From the NCBI RefSeq assembly GCF_005222915.1, contig NZ_STFX01000007.1, positions 1 to 64,000 of the forward strand: a stretch of DNA of 64,000 nucleotides, given 5' to 3'. This document shows, one piece after another, positions 14,784-24,375 of the stretch (positions are counted from its first letter, which is position 1; every line of letters starts with the position of its first letter). Source of the stretch: Rhizobium sp. FKL33. Its GTDB lineage: Bacteria; Pseudomonadota; Alphaproteobacteria; Rhizobiales; Rhizobiaceae. The notes under the pieces are model-generated. The model was not told the DNA's origin. It saw only the letters and a list, made by a program, of their open reading frames with translations, and did no database searches. The position numbers were made by a program, and so were the translations under genes.

Positions 14784-16241
14784 TCAAACCCGCATCAATC
14801 CGTCGAGCCAGTCGGAATCGAGCACTGCTTCGAGTTCGACCGCGACATCGTCGAGAGCCTGCTCCACCTCGGCGCGATAATCGAAACCGCCACCCGCCAC
14901 GCCGAAACTCCCAAGCAGCGCCCGCCTGAAGCCGTCGGCGTCGAAGATCCGGTGCAGATAGGTGCCGACGACCCGGCCATCGGCCGACATCGCGCCATCA
15001 GGTTTCCCGTCGATCTCAACATAGGGCCTGACACAATCGCCGCCGATCGTATCACCAAGGTGAATCTCGTAGCCTTGCAAGGGCGCGCCATAGACGACAG
15101 AGCGCGCCGAACTGTTGGCCAGCCGCTTCTCCGGCGCCATCACGGTTTCCACATCCAGCAGCGCCAGACCGTCGATCTCGCGATCGTCGCCTTCCAAACC
15201 CAGCGGGTCGCGGATCTTGCGACCCAGCATCTGGTAGCCGCCGCAAATTCCCATCACCCGACCGCCGCAGCGCACATGCTGCGCAATATCGCGGTCCCAT
15301 CCACACTCTCTCAAGGCCTTGAGGTCGCCGATGGTCGATTTGGATCCCGCGAGCACGACCAGGCCTGCGTCCGCCGGTATCGCCTCGCCCGGCTTTACAA
15401 AGATCAACTCGACTTCGGGTTCGGCGGCGAGAGCGTCGAAATCGTCGAAATTGGCGATTCGCGGCGTCACCGGCACGACGACTTTGAGAGCGCCGCTCTT
15501 TCCTTTCACCAGCCGCTCCAGCGTGACCGAATCCTCGGCCGGCAGCCGCGCGGCGGCTTTCAGCCAGGGGACGACGCCGAAACAGGACCATCCGGTGAAG
15601 CGCTCGATCGCCCTGATCCCGTCGTCGAACAGGCTGACATCGCCGCGAAACTTGTTGATCAGATAGCCGCTCACCATGGCGCGATCCTCCGGGTCGAGGA
15701 TCAGATGCGTGCCTGCGACGGAGGCGATGACGCCGCCCCGGTCGATATCGCCCACCAAAGCCACGGGGATATTTGCAGCGCGGGCGAATCCCATATTCGC
15801 GATGTCGCCCGGGCGCAGATTGATCTCGGCGGGCGACCCGGCCCCTTCGACGATCACCAGATCGGCGTCTTCAGAGATGCGGCGAAAGCTGTCGAGCACA
15901 TGAGCCAGCAGTTCCGGCTTCAGCCGCTGATAATCCCGCGCCTTGGCCTGTCCATAAACCTTGCCCTGCACGATGATCTGGCTGCCGGTCTCTGATTGCG
16001 GCTTCAAAAGTACCGGGTTCATATGAACGCTGGAGGGAACGCCCGCGGCCAACGCCTGCAGCCATTGCGCCCGGCCGATTTCGCCGCCGTCGTCGCTGAC
16101 CGCTGCGTTGTTGGACATATTCTGCGGTTTGAACGGACGCACTTTCAGTCCGCGACGCGCCGCGATCCGGCAGAGACCAGCGACCAGCACCGTCTTCCCG
16201 ACATCGGAACCCGTCCCCTGCAGCATGATCGCTTTGGCCAT
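14784..16241 (-). CDS. cobQ: cobyric acid synthase (glutamine-hydrolysing)
   Basis: A 485-residue CobQ, which amidates adenosylcobyrinic acid a,c-diamide at four positions using glutamine and ATP. The N-terminal dethiobiotin-synthetase-like domain starts MLQGTGSDVGKTVLVAGLCR (residues 5-24) and continues with KPQNMSNNAAV. The C-terminal class I glutaminase domain has the nucleophile in MGICGGYQMLG (near residue 330) and a catalytic His in GTYLHRIFD (near 427). The frame is open to 16352, but ATG 16241 has a GAGGGAG ribosome site and fits the family start. It lies upstream of the cbt promoter on the same strand and is a separate unit from the riboswitch-led genes. Confidence 0.95.
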   Translation of the reverse strand: MAKAIMLQGTGSDVGKTVLVAGLCRIAARRGLKVRPFKPQNMSNNAAVSDDGGEIGRAQWLQALAAGVPSSVHMNPVLLKPQSETGSQIIVQGKVYGQAKARDYQRLKPELLAHVLDSFRRISEDADLVIVEGAGSPAEINLRPGDIANMGFARAANIPVALVGDIDRGGVIASVAGTHLILDPEDRAMVSGYLINKFRGDVSLFDDGIRAIERFTGWSCFGVVPWLKAAARLPAEDSVTLERLVKGKSGALKVVVPVTPRIANFDDFDALAAEPEVELIFVKPGEAIPADAGLVVLAGSKSTIGDLKALRECGWDRDIAQHVRCGGRVMGICGGYQMLGRKIRDPLGLEGDDREIDGLALLDVETVMAPEKRLANSSARSVVYGAPLQGYEIHLGDTIGGDCVRPYVEIDGKPDGAMSADGRVVGTYLHRIFDADGFRRALLGSFGVAGGGFDYRAEVEQALDDVAVELEAVLDSDWLDGLMRV

Positions 16242-17173
16242 CTTATCACTCCCTCGGCATCCGGCTCGGGCATGCCACTCCGCGACGCCATAGACAAGAC
16301 AGGCCTGCGACGCAGACGCGCCGCCTAGCGCAACATCAGCGCGCTTGATCAATCGAAACAGGAGGAAAAGAGGAAAATTGCGGCGCGAGGTGCTCCGGTA
16401 CGCAATACCTGAACCGGAGAAGCGGTGCCTCGGCCCGCCGCGAATAGAGATTTATCGACACATTCTTACCGGATGGTTTATGAGCAGCCCAAGTTTCAAA
16501 AAAAGGGTCGGCGCCCTCCCCGCGATTTTTTTTGAAGATCCGCCAAAAAAAATTTTGCCGACGGCGGCGCGACGCATTTTCGACACATTAGGTCTCAAGC
16601 CGAATAACATTGCTGTACAGAGCCTTGGCGAGGGACCGGATCACCACCATGGCGCGCAATATTTCACAACAAACGCATAAAGGGACACTGCATGCGGCGA
16701 CAATCCGTCGCAATTGGAATAGGATTTTTTAAGCCTGAACTCAGCTCGGCCAAGGGGGTGTTGATTTATTCATTCGAAGCCGTACAGTTCATTTTCGTGA
16801 GTGCAAACAGTCTCAAGCGACGCTACGGCGACGTTTAGAGATATATAAAAAATGCTCACGCCTGGGAACGGAAGACTTGTGGAATATCGCCGCGCATGCG
16901 CCTATGCGACGCGGGCGATCATTCAACTGAGACCGAAGCGGAGATCGTTTCGGACAACTGGGAGACATGCTCTGTATGGATGACAGCGGCAAGCGGCATC
17001 TCGGCCAAAGCGCAGGGTCTGCTTTCGAATCCTTCCCGACAATCTATGCCTTTCGCCAGACGGATCGACGCGCCGCGCCGCGAGCCGCGCAGATCGGTTT
17101 CACCACAATCGCTGGGGCCCTTTGGGGAACAACCGGCCATCAGCCATTCGCAGCATAACAAGGGAGACCACAC
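16242..17173. other. long gene-free, AT-richer region upstream of the ABC importer
   Basis: No convincing gene is seen in these 932 bases; a 111-codon open frame at 16345-16680 has no ribosome site and no recognisable protein features. Base composition between about 16440 and 16870 is clearly richer in A and T than the genes around it. Runs of A and T at 16525-16553 form an inverted repeat with 8-base homopolymer arms, and a TATATAAAAAA stretch lies near 16841-16853. It must contain the promoters of cobQ and of the importer, which I cannot place precisely. Confidence 0.6.
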
Positions 17174-18769
17174 ATGAATGACTTCGAAAGCAAACTGAAA
17201 GCGGCTGAACAGCTCGCCCGCAAGGGCAGCCTTTCCCGTCGTGATTTCATGCAGCTGGCTTTGGCCACCGGCATCGCGATCCCGGCAGCATCCTCGATGT
17301 TCTCCAAGGCGCAGGCCGCCGAGCCCAAGAAGGGCGGCACGCTGCGTCTCGGCATGGAAGGCGGCTCCGCCTCCGACTCGCTCGACCCGCGCACCTATGC
17401 CGACTCGGTGATGATCGCCGCTTCGCTCGCCCTCATGAACTGCCTCGTCGAATTCGACAGCGAAGGCAATCCGACCGGCGAACTGTTCGAAAGCTGGGAT
17501 GTAGAGCCGGGCGCGCAGCAGTGGACCTTCAACGTCCGCCAGGGCATCAAGTTCTCCAACGGCAAGACGCTCGACGCCGACGACATCATCTACTCGATCG
17601 GCCTGCATCGCGGCGAAACCAAGTCGCCGGCCAAGGGCATCCTCGAGCAGATCGCCGATATTTCGGCCACCTCGCCGAGCCAGGTCAGCATCACGCTGTC
17701 GGCCGGCAACGCCGACTTCCCGGCCATCCTCGGCGACTACCATCTGGTGGTGGTGCCCAAGGACTTCACGGATTGGAACAACCCGATCGGCACCGGCGCC
17801 TATACGCTGGAAAGCTTCGAGCCGGGCGTCCGCATCGCCTTCAAGAACCGCGGCGATTACTGGAAGCCGAACCGCGGCAATTTCGACGCCGTCGAACTCA
17901 TCTACATCCAGGACCCGGCCGCTCGTTCGGCTGCCCTGCAGTCCGGCCAGGTGGACGCGATCAACCGCATCGACGCCCGCACGGTCGACAATCTGATGAA
18001 GGATCCGAACGTCGCCGTCGTCCGCACCAAGGGCACGGGCAACCGCTTCTGCTTCGTCTCGCGCGTCACCGACGCTCCGTTCGACAACAAGGACCTGCGC
18101 CTTGCTCTGAAATACGGCATCGATCGCCAGAAGATCATCGACCAGGTCTATTCGGGCTACGCTATCCCGGGCAACGACCATACGCTCGACCCGCTGAACC
18201 CCTATTACAACGCCTCCATGCCGCAGCGCGCCTATGATCCCGACAAGGCCGCCTTCCACTTCAAGAAGGCCGGTCTCGCCGCTGGAACCAAGATCGAACT
18301 GCAGACGTCGGAAGGCGCCTGGGGCACCGCTGTCGACTGCGCCACGATCTACCAGGAATCCATCAAGAAGGCCGGAATCGACCTCACCGTCAACCGCGTC
18401 TCACCCGATGGCTACTGGGACAACGTCTGGCTCAAGGTTCCCTTCTGCGCCGTTTACTGGGGCCGCCGCCCGACCGCCGACCAGACCTTCACCCAGGTGT
18501 ATGGTTCGGCTTCGGATTGGAACGACTCCAACTGGCGCAAGCCGGACTTCGACGCCCTCGTGGCCGAAGCCCGCATCGAGCTGGACGACGCCAAGCGCAA
18601 GGAAATCTATGGCAAGTGCCAGGAAATGATTTCCGAAGACGGCGGCATGATCTGCTTTGCGATCACCGACTACCTCGACGGCTACTCGCCGAAGGTTCAG
18701 GGCGTGAAGCCGCATGCCCGCTACGACATGGACGACAACCGCGTGGCCGAAAAGGCCTGGTTCGCCTGA
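17174..18769 (+). CDS. ABC transporter substrate-binding protein, family 5 (peptide/nickel/opine type)
   Basis: A 531-residue periplasmic binding protein of the DppA/OppA class. The N-terminus carries a twin-arginine signal, SLSRRDFMQLALATGIAIPAASSMFSKAQA (residues 19-48), so the folded protein is exported by Tat and cut after AQA. The mature part begins KKGGTLRLGMEGG, with SLDPRTYAD soon after and a typical QWTFNVRQGIKFSNGK segment near residue 118. It heads a four-gene importer operon and is followed by a stable hairpin, which would let it be made in excess over the membrane parts. The ligand is unknown; family 5 proteins bind peptides, amines, opines or metal chelates. Given the neighbours a methylated amine is possible, but this is only a guess. 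Confidence 0.9.
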   Translation: MNDFESKLKAAEQLARKGSLSRRDFMQLALATGIAIPAASSMFSKAQAAEPKKGGTLRLGMEGGSASDSLDPRTYADSVMIAASLALMNCLVEFDSEGNPTGELFESWDVEPGAQQWTFNVRQGIKFSNGKTLDADDIIYSIGLHRGETKSPAKGILEQIADISATSPSQVSITLSAGNADFPAILGDYHLVVVPKDFTDWNNPIGTGAYTLESFEPGVRIAFKNRGDYWKPNRGNFDAVELIYIQDPAARSAALQSGQVDAINRIDARTVDNLMKDPNVAVVRTKGTGNRFCFVSRVTDAPFDNKDLRLALKYGIDRQKIIDQVYSGYAIPGNDHTLDPLNPYYNASMPQRAYDPDKAAFHFKKAGLAAGTKIELQTSEGAWGTAVDCATIYQESIKKAGIDLTVNRVSPDGYWDNVWLKVPFCAVYWGRRPTADQTFTQVYGSASDWNDSNWRKPDFDALVAEARIELDDAKRKEIYGKCQEMISEDGGMICFAITDYLDGYSPKVQGVKPHARYDMDDNRVAEKAWFA

Positions 18770-18778
18770 TAGCGATTT

Positions 18779-18812
18779 CGGGCGCGGAAAGGATTTTCCG
18801 CGCCCGTATTTT
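18779..18812 (+). terminator. hairpin after the binding-protein gene
   Basis: CGGGCGCGGAAA (18779-18790) pairs perfectly with TTTCCGCGCCCG (18795-18806) around GGAT, followed by TATTTTA. It lies between the binding protein and the first permease gene, so it probably works as a partial terminator or 3' stabiliser. Confidence 0.8.
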
Positions 18813-18887
18813 ATCCGCTGTCCAACCGCGCGGGGATGTGGGGACGGACGCGGATTTTGCCCATAAGACTATAAAGGGGGCGATGAC

Positions 18888-19844
18888 ATGCTTCGCTTGT
18901 TAACCACGCGGCTCGCGCTTGCGGTCGTAACTTTGTTCGCCGTCAGCGTGCTGATCTTCGCCGCGACGGAAATCCTGCCGGGCGACGTCGCCTCGGCGGT
19001 GCTCGGACAGGGCGCCACGCCCGAAACGCTCGCGGTGTTCCGCGCCGAACTCGGCCTCGACCGTCCCGCCTACATCCGCTACTTCGAATGGTTCACGAAC
19101 GCCTTGCAGGGCGATTTCGGCAAAGCCATGACCAACAAGCGCGATATTCTGCAGTCCATCACGCCGCGTTTTGAAAACACGCTCTTCCTCGCCGGCTTCG
19201 CCGCCTGTATCGCCGTGCCGCTCTCGGTGGGCCTCGGCATCCTGGCCGCCATCAACGAAGGCAAATGGCCGGATCGCCTCGCCAACATCGTCTCGCTCGC
19301 CACGATCTCGGTTCCCGAATTCTTCATCGCCTATGTGCTGATCCTGGTGTTCGCCGTCGAGCTCCGCTGGCTTCCGTCGCTGGTCATGGTCTATCCCGGC
19401 ATGTCGCTCGGCATGAAGCTCTGGACGACCATGCTGCCCGCCATCACCCTCACCCTGCTGGTCGCCGCGCATATGCTGCGCATGACGCGATCGGCGGTGC
19501 TGGCGATCATGTCCCAGCCCTATATCGAAATGGCCTTCCTGAAGGGCCTGCCGCGCAGCCGCGTCATCGTTCGGCACGCGCTGCCGAATGCGGCGGCTCC
19601 GATCATCGCGGTCATCGCGCTCAATCTCGCCTATCTCATCGTCGGCGTGGTCGTCATCGAGAAAGTCTTCAACTATCCGGGCATCGGCCAGTTCATGGTC
19701 GACGGCGTGACAAAACGCGACCTGCCGGTGGTGCAGGCCTGCGGCCTGGTCTTCGCAGCCGCCTTCATCGTGCTCAACACGACTGCGGACGTGATCAGCA
19801 TTCTCGTCAACCCGCGCCTGCGCAAGCCTTCTTTGGGGAAGTGA
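18888..19844 (+). CDS. ABC transporter permease (DppB type)
   Basis: A 318-residue inner-membrane permease with an N-terminal helix (LALAVVTLFAVSVLIFAATEILPGD) and the DppB-type motif EILPGDVASAVLGQGATPE, followed by about five more helices. The cytoplasmic EAA loop that docks the ATPase is MAFLKGLPRSRVIVRHALPNAAAPII (near residue 215). It pairs with the next permease, which begins one base after its stop codon region (TGACATG), indicating translational coupling. Its role is the transmembrane channel for the family 5 ligand. Confidence 0.92.
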   Translation: MLRLLTTRLALAVVTLFAVSVLIFAATEILPGDVASAVLGQGATPETLAVFRAELGLDRPAYIRYFEWFTNALQGDFGKAMTNKRDILQSITPRFENTLFLAGFAACIAVPLSVGLGILAAINEGKWPDRLANIVSLATISVPEFFIAYVLILVFAVELRWLPSLVMVYPGMSLGMKLWTTMLPAITLTLLVAAHMLRMTRSAVLAIMSQPYIEMAFLKGLPRSRVIVRHALPNAAAPIIAVIALNLAYLIVGVVVIEKVFNYPGIGQFMVDGVTKRDLPVVQACGLVFAAAFIVLNTTADVISILVNPRLRKPSLGK

Positions 19845-19845
19845 C

Positions 19846-20679
19846 ATGACGATCTTCGGTTACAAACCAAACGGAGCCGCCTGGCTCGGCATCGCCATCG
19901 TCCTGGCATTCATCTTCATGGCTGTATTCGCGCCCTGGATCGCGCCCTACACCGAATCGGAATCGGTCGGCTCGCGCTGGGAGGCCATGTCGGCCGCCCA
20001 TTGGCTGGGCACCGACCAGAACGGCCGCGACATGCTCTCGCGCATCATCTACGGCGCCCGCATGACCATCGGCGTGGCGCTCGCCACCACGATCCTGTCC
20101 TTCACCATGGGCACGATCGCCGGCCTGCTCGCCGCGACCGGCGGCGTGGTGATCGACCAGATCCTGTCGCGCTTCGTCGACATCATGCTGTCGATCCCGC
20201 TCCTGGTCTTCGCGCTGATCGTGCTCTCGATGTTCGGCTCCTCGATCCCGACGCTGGTCATCACCATCGCCATCCTCGATTCCACCCGCGTCTTCCGCCT
20301 CGCCCGCGCCGTGTCGATGAACATCGCGGTCTTGGAATTCGTCGAGGCGGCCCGCCTGCGCGGCGAAGGCCTGTGGTGGATCATGCGCAAGGAAATCCTG
20401 CCGAACGCGCTGCCGCCGATGATTTCCGAATTCGGCCTGCGCTTCTGCTTCAACTTCCTGTTCGTCGCAGGCCTCTCCTTCCTCGGCCTCGGCATCCAGC
20501 CGCCGCATGCCGACTGGGGCGGCATGGTGTGGGAAAACCGCGGCGCGATCGTCTCTGGTCTGCCGGCGCCGCTCTGGCCCGCGCTGATGATCGCCATCAT
20601 GACCATCGGCGTGAACCTCGTCGTCGACTGGATCCTGTCCATCAATGCCCGTCCCTCGGGCGCCTCGGCGGAGATGTGA
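19846..20679 (+). CDS. ABC transporter permease (DppC type)
   Basis: A 277-residue permease with an N-terminal helix (AWLGIAIVLAFIFMAVFAPWIAPY), the DppC hallmark HWLGTDQNGRDMLSRIIYGAR (near residues 48-68) and the EAA loop EAARLRGEGLWWIMRKEILPNALPPM (near 165-190). The C-terminal half ends with GLSFLGLGIQPPHADWGGMVWENR, again typical. Together with the upstream permease it forms the importer channel. The ATPase gene starts three bases after its stop. Confidence 0.92.
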   Translation: MTIFGYKPNGAAWLGIAIVLAFIFMAVFAPWIAPYTESESVGSRWEAMSAAHWLGTDQNGRDMLSRIIYGARMTIGVALATTILSFTMGTIAGLLAATGGVVIDQILSRFVDIMLSIPLLVFALIVLSMFGSSIPTLVITIAILDSTRVFRLARAVSMNIAVLEFVEAARLRGEGLWWIMRKEILPNALPPMISEFGLRFCFNFLFVAGLSFLGLGIQPPHADWGGMVWENRGAIVSGLPAPLWPALMIAIMTIGVNLVVDWILSINARPSGASAEM

Positions 20680-20682
20680 GCC

Positions 20683-22293
20683 ATGGCCTATCCCATCCTC
20701 AAGATCACCGACCTGCGCATCGAATCCGTCTCGGGCAATGTTCTGGTCGACAACGTTTCGCTGGAGCTGCAGCGCGGCGAAGTGCTCGGCCTGATCGGCG
20801 AATCGGGCGCCGGCAAGTCGACCATCGGCCTGGGCTCGATGGTCTATGCCCGCGCCGGCTGCCGCATCACCGGCGGTAAAGTCGAGATCGACGGCGTCTC
20901 CGTCCGCGATCTCTCCCCGGAAGGCCGCCGCGACATGCGCGGCCAGCGCATCGCCTATATCGCCCAGTCGGCGGCGGCGTCGTTCAACCCGGCCCATACG
21001 ATCATGGATCAGGTCTGCGAAATGCCGATCCAGCACGGCCTGATGAAGCCGGACGAGGCGAAGAAGAACGCCATCGACCTGTTCCGCTCGCTCGGCCTAC
21101 CCGATCCCGAAAACTTCGGCTCGCGCTATCCCCACCAGGTGTCCGGCGGCCAGCTGCAGCGCGCCATGGCGGCGATGGCAATCTCCTGCCGCCCCGACAT
21201 CCTGGTGTTCGACGAGCCGACCACCGCGCTCGACGTCACCACCCAGATCGAGGTGCTGGCGCTGATCAAGAAACTGATCAAGGAGCTCAACACAGCCGCC
21301 CTCTACATCACCCACGATCTCGCGGTCGTGGCGCAGGTCGCCGACCGCATCATGGTGCTGCGCGGCGGCAAGATGGTCGAACTCGGCGAAACCGAGCAGA
21401 TCCTGATGCGGCCGGAAAAGGAATACACCGCCGCCCTCGTCTCCGAACGCAAGGCCGCCGACAAGCTCGACGAGGACACGATCGAGGACGTGCGCGGCGA
21501 CATCGTGCTGAAGGTCGACAATGTCGTCGGCAGATACGGCGATTTCACCGTGCTCAAGAACGTCTCGATCGATGTCGCCAAGGCCGAGACGGTGGCCGTC
21601 GTCGGCGAATCCGGCTCCGGCAAGAGCTCGCTCGCCCGCCTGATCACCGGACTTCTGTCACGCACATCGGGCTCGGTGAAGTTCGGCGGCAAGGAGATGT
21701 CGCCGTCTTACAAGAGCCGCTCAAAGGAGGAGCTGCGCCGCATCCAGCTGATCTACCAGCTGCCCGACGTCGCGCTCAATCCCCGCCAGACGATCGGCGA
21801 GATCATCGGCCGCCCCTACGCCTTCTACTTCAACAAGTCGAAGGCGGAAGTCGACGCCCGTGTCGCCGAACTTCTGCGCCAGGTCGGCCTGCCCGAAAAT
21901 TACGCCGGCCGCCTGTCGACCGCGCTGTCGGGCGGTCAGAAGCAGCGTATCTGCATCGCTCGCGCGCTGGCCGCCAATCCCGATCTGATCATCTGCGACG
22001 AGCCGACATCGGCGCTCGACCAGCTGGTGGCCGAGGAAATCCTTAAGCTGCTCAAGCGGCTGCAGGACGAATTGGGGATCGCCTATCTGTTCATCACCCA
22101 CGACCTCGGCATCGTCCGCCGCATCGCCCACCGCACCACGGTGATGCTGCGCGGCGAGGTGGTTGCCGATGGGCCGACGGCGCAGATCTTCTCGCCGCCC
22201 TTCCACCCTTATACGGAAAAGCTCATTTCCTCCGTGCCGGAAATGCGCACCGACTGGCTCGACGACGTGCTGGAGAAGCGCAAGGTCATCTGA
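20683..22293 (+). CDS. fused dual ABC ATPase (DppD-DppF type)
   Basis: A 536-residue protein with two complete nucleotide-binding domains, replacing the separate D and F subunits of most peptide importers. Domain 1 has Walker A GESGAGKST (about residues 40-48), signature VSGGQLQRAM (about 153-162) and Walker B ILVFDEPTTALD (about 173-184). Domain 2 has Walker A GESGSGKSS (about 310-318), signature LSGGQKQRI (about 418-426) and LIICDEPTSALD (about 438-449). It ends the importer operon and is followed by a terminator. Confidence 0.93.
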   Translation: MAYPILKITDLRIESVSGNVLVDNVSLELQRGEVLGLIGESGAGKSTIGLGSMVYARAGCRITGGKVEIDGVSVRDLSPEGRRDMRGQRIAYIAQSAAASFNPAHTIMDQVCEMPIQHGLMKPDEAKKNAIDLFRSLGLPDPENFGSRYPHQVSGGQLQRAMAAMAISCRPDILVFDEPTTALDVTTQIEVLALIKKLIKELNTAALYITHDLAVVAQVADRIMVLRGGKMVELGETEQILMRPEKEYTAALVSERKAADKLDEDTIEDVRGDIVLKVDNVVGRYGDFTVLKNVSIDVAKAETVAVVGESGSGKSSLARLITGLLSRTSGSVKFGGKEMSPSYKSRSKEELRRIQLIYQLPDVALNPRQTIGEIIGRPYAFYFNKSKAEVDARVAELLRQVGLPENYAGRLSTALSGGQKQRICIARALAANPDLIICDEPTSALDQLVAEEILKLLKRLQDELGIAYLFITHDLGIVRRIAHRTTVMLRGEVVADGPTAQIFSPPFHPYTEKLISSVPEMRTDWLDDVLEKRKVI

Positions 22294-22321
22294 GTTATAT
22301 AAAGCGGGGACTCGAAACTCG

Positions 22322-22350
22322 GCCGCGCCCACAAGGCGCGGTCTTTTTAG
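22322..22350 (+). terminator. rho-independent terminator after the importer operon
   Basis: CCGCGCC (22323-22329) pairs with GGCGCGG (22335-22341) around CACAA and is followed by TCTTTTTAG. Confidence 0.9.
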
Positions 22351-22425
22351 TTTTGTATTACAATTGCGTCCGATTGACTTCCGCCCCTCTGGCTGAAAAA
22401 TGCGCCTCAAAAGAGGAGAGACCCT

Positions 22426-23412
22426 ATGCAATCACGTCAGTTCAGCCGGACGCCCTGGTCGGTGTCGGAAATCGGCTTCGGCGCCTGGGCCATCGGCGGC
22501 TCCTGGGGCGACGTCGCGGAAAGCGACGCCAAGACCGCGCTTCATGCCGCGCTCGACGCCGGAATGACCTTCATCGACACCGCCGATGTCTATGGCGACG
22601 GCCGCTCGGAAAAGATCATCCGCGACGTGTTGAAAGAACGCGGCGGCGAGCGCCCGATGGTCGCCACCAAGGCCGGTCGTCGCCTGCCCAAACAGGTGGT
22701 CGAAGGCTATAGCCGCGACAATCTCGAAGCCTGGATAGACCGGTCGCTCGCCAATCTCGGCGTCGACGCGCTCGATCTTGTGCAGCTTCATTGCCCGCCA
22801 TGGGATCTCTATTACCGCGCCGACATTTTCGGCCTGCTCGACGATCTCGTCGCCAAGGGCAAGATCCGCTATTACGGCGTTTCGGTCGAAAAGGTCGAAG
22901 AAGCGCTCAAGGCGATCGAATTCCCCAACGTCGTCTCGGTGCAGATCATCTACAACATCTTCCGCCAGCGCCCGGCGAGCCTGTTCTTCCGCGAAGCCAA
23001 GGCGCGGAATGTCGCGACCATCATCCGCGTTCCCCTCTCCTCCGGCATGCTGACCGGCAAGATGAGCGCGCAGAGCCAGTTCGCCAGTGACGACCATCGC
23101 GCCTTCAACCGCAATGGCGAAGCCTTCGATATGGGCGAAACCTTCTCCGGCGTGCCCTATGACGTCGGTCTCGCCGCGGTCGAACGCCTGCGCCCGCTGG
23201 TTCCGGGCGGCGCGACGATGGCGCAATTCGCCCTGCGCTGGATCCTCATGAACGACGCCGTCACCGTCGTCATCCCCGGCGCCAAAAACAAGACCCAGGC
23301 CGAGGACAACGCCCGCGCCTCCGCCCTGCCCGCTCTTTCCAACGAGGTGATGGCCGAGGTCAAAGCCGTGTATGACGAGATGATCGCCCCGCACGTTCAT
23401 CAGAAATGGTGA
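22426..23412 (+). CDS. aldo/keto reductase
   Basis: A 328-residue TIM-barrel NADP(H)-dependent oxidoreductase. The catalytic tetrad is visible: FIDTADVYGDGRSE carries the Asp and Tyr (near residues 48-57), ATKAG the Lys (near 81-84), and VQLHCPP the His (near 119). The DLVQLHCP region is the usual family signature, and the cofactor end reads VIPGAKNKTQAEDN (near 283-296). A GAGGAGAG ribosome site precedes the ATG. It lies about 130 bases after the importer operon, beyond a terminator, so it is probably separately transcribed. It may process the imported compound, though nothing proves it. Confidence 0.9.
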   Translation: MQSRQFSRTPWSVSEIGFGAWAIGGSWGDVAESDAKTALHAALDAGMTFIDTADVYGDGRSEKIIRDVLKERGGERPMVATKAGRRLPKQVVEGYSRDNLEAWIDRSLANLGVDALDLVQLHCPPWDLYYRADIFGLLDDLVAKGKIRYYGVSVEKVEEALKAIEFPNVVSVQIIYNIFRQRPASLFFREAKARNVATIIRVPLSSGMLTGKMSAQSQFASDDHRAFNRNGEAFDMGETFSGVPYDVGLAAVERLRPLVPGGATMAQFALRWILMNDAVTVVIPGAKNKTQAEDNARASALPALSNEVMAEVKAVYDEMIAPHVHQKW

Positions 23413-23421
23413 GACGCGAAT

Positions 23422-23445
23422 GCGGCGGCCGTCTCCGGCCGCCGC
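23422..23445. terminator. strong GC hairpin between convergent genes
   Basis: GCGGCGGCCG (23422-23431) and CGGCCGCCGC (23436-23445) pair perfectly around TCTC. No T-run follows, so it may be a rho-assisted or bidirectional stop between the reductase and the convergent lipoprotein gene. Confidence 0.55.
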
Positions 23446-23475
23446 GTCATACGATCCCGGGCGTCAGGCAGACGC

Positions 23476-24375
23476 TTATTGGCCCGGCGCGCTCGGGGCT
23501 TTCGCAGCGGATTTGTCGGTCCAGCCTGGAGGCGCCCCCACCATGCCTGCGACCATGCCGGGAACGCCAGGCGCACGACCGAAGGCTTCGCAGGCGGCGT
23601 ATTTCGGCTTTCCGCCGAACGTGGATTTGAGTTTCTGCCCGGATGGGATCTTGGGCATCATGCCTGGTGCCTTGCCGTCGATCACAAGCCTCGAAAATTC
23701 CTGACCGAAGGCGCCCGACAGTTCATAGGCGTCACCGATCTCCGACACTCTGGGGCTGTTGGTGATGGCGTTCGCCCCGCGCGACCACACCATCGCGGCG
23801 CGTTGTGCGCCGACGGCGTCCAGCGCCTCGGCCTCGACGGCGATTCCGCCCAGCCCGATCGGCAATCTCGGCGCACTGACCGGCAGAATGAAGCTGCTGC
23901 CGAGCGTGACCGCCGTCGACACGCCCGCCGCCACCTTTCCGGTCGGCGTCAGCCGGGTGACGGTGGTGCGGACGGTCAGATCCGCCGGCTCATCCGCCCC
24001 GACGATCCGGTATTTGTCGCTGAGCCCGACACACAGCGCGCGGCTCACGGCGTTGGCGACCAGCGCGCGATCCTTGGGATCCTTGACCCGCGCTTCCGCA
24101 TCCGGCGACAACCGGGCCAGTTCGATACGCGCGGTTTTTGCCGCGCCGACCGCTGCGGGATCGACAAAGATCCTGCTCTTGCTGAGGCGACCGGTTTGCG
24201 GACCCAGCCCAGTACTGGACGTCAGGGTATGGCCGTCCGTCAGCGCCACGGAGCTGCATCCCGAGACAGCCGCCGCCAGTAGCGAAAGCACTAACAGCGG
24301 GGCAAAAGGCGCGCGTCCATACGCGCGACCGGGTGTCGAGACGCGAATCTCCGATGATGCATATGTGTCGTCCAT
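23476..24375 (-). CDS. outer-membrane lipoprotein, DUF3313-like
   Basis: A 299-residue protein with a long polar N-region, a hydrophobic stretch (FAPLLVLSLLAAAVSG) and a lipobox Cys in AAVSGCSS near residue 40, so it is a predicted lipoprotein. The body has TGRLSKSRIFVDPAAVGAA, LCVGLSDKYRIVGADEPADLTVRTTVTRLTPTG and a long Ala/Gly-rich middle. This order resembles DUF3313 lipoproteins, whose function is unknown. The C-terminus is Pro-rich. The ATG at 24375 has a GGAAGG ribosome site; the frame is open further but without one. It stands alone, facing away from the LysR gene. Confidence 0.7.
   Translation of the reverse strand: MDDTYASSEIRVSTPGRAYGRAPFAPLLVLSLLAAAVSGCSSVALTDGHTLTSSTGLGPQTGRLSKSRIFVDPAAVGAAKTARIELARLSPDAEARVKDPKDRALVANAVSRALCVGLSDKYRIVGADEPADLTVRTTVTRLTPTGKVAAGVSTAVTLGSSFILPVSAPRLPIGLGGIAVEAEALDAVGAQRAAMVWSRGANAITNSPRVSEIGDAYELSGAFGQEFSRLVIDGKAPGMMPKIPSGQKLKSTFGGKPKYAACEAFGRAPGVPGMVAGMVGAPPGWTDKSAAKAPSAPGQ

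Noticed and set aside
16345-16680. 111-codon open frame upstream of the ABC importer
   Set aside because: No ribosome site, composition unlike genes here, crosses homopolymer runs, and no protein features.
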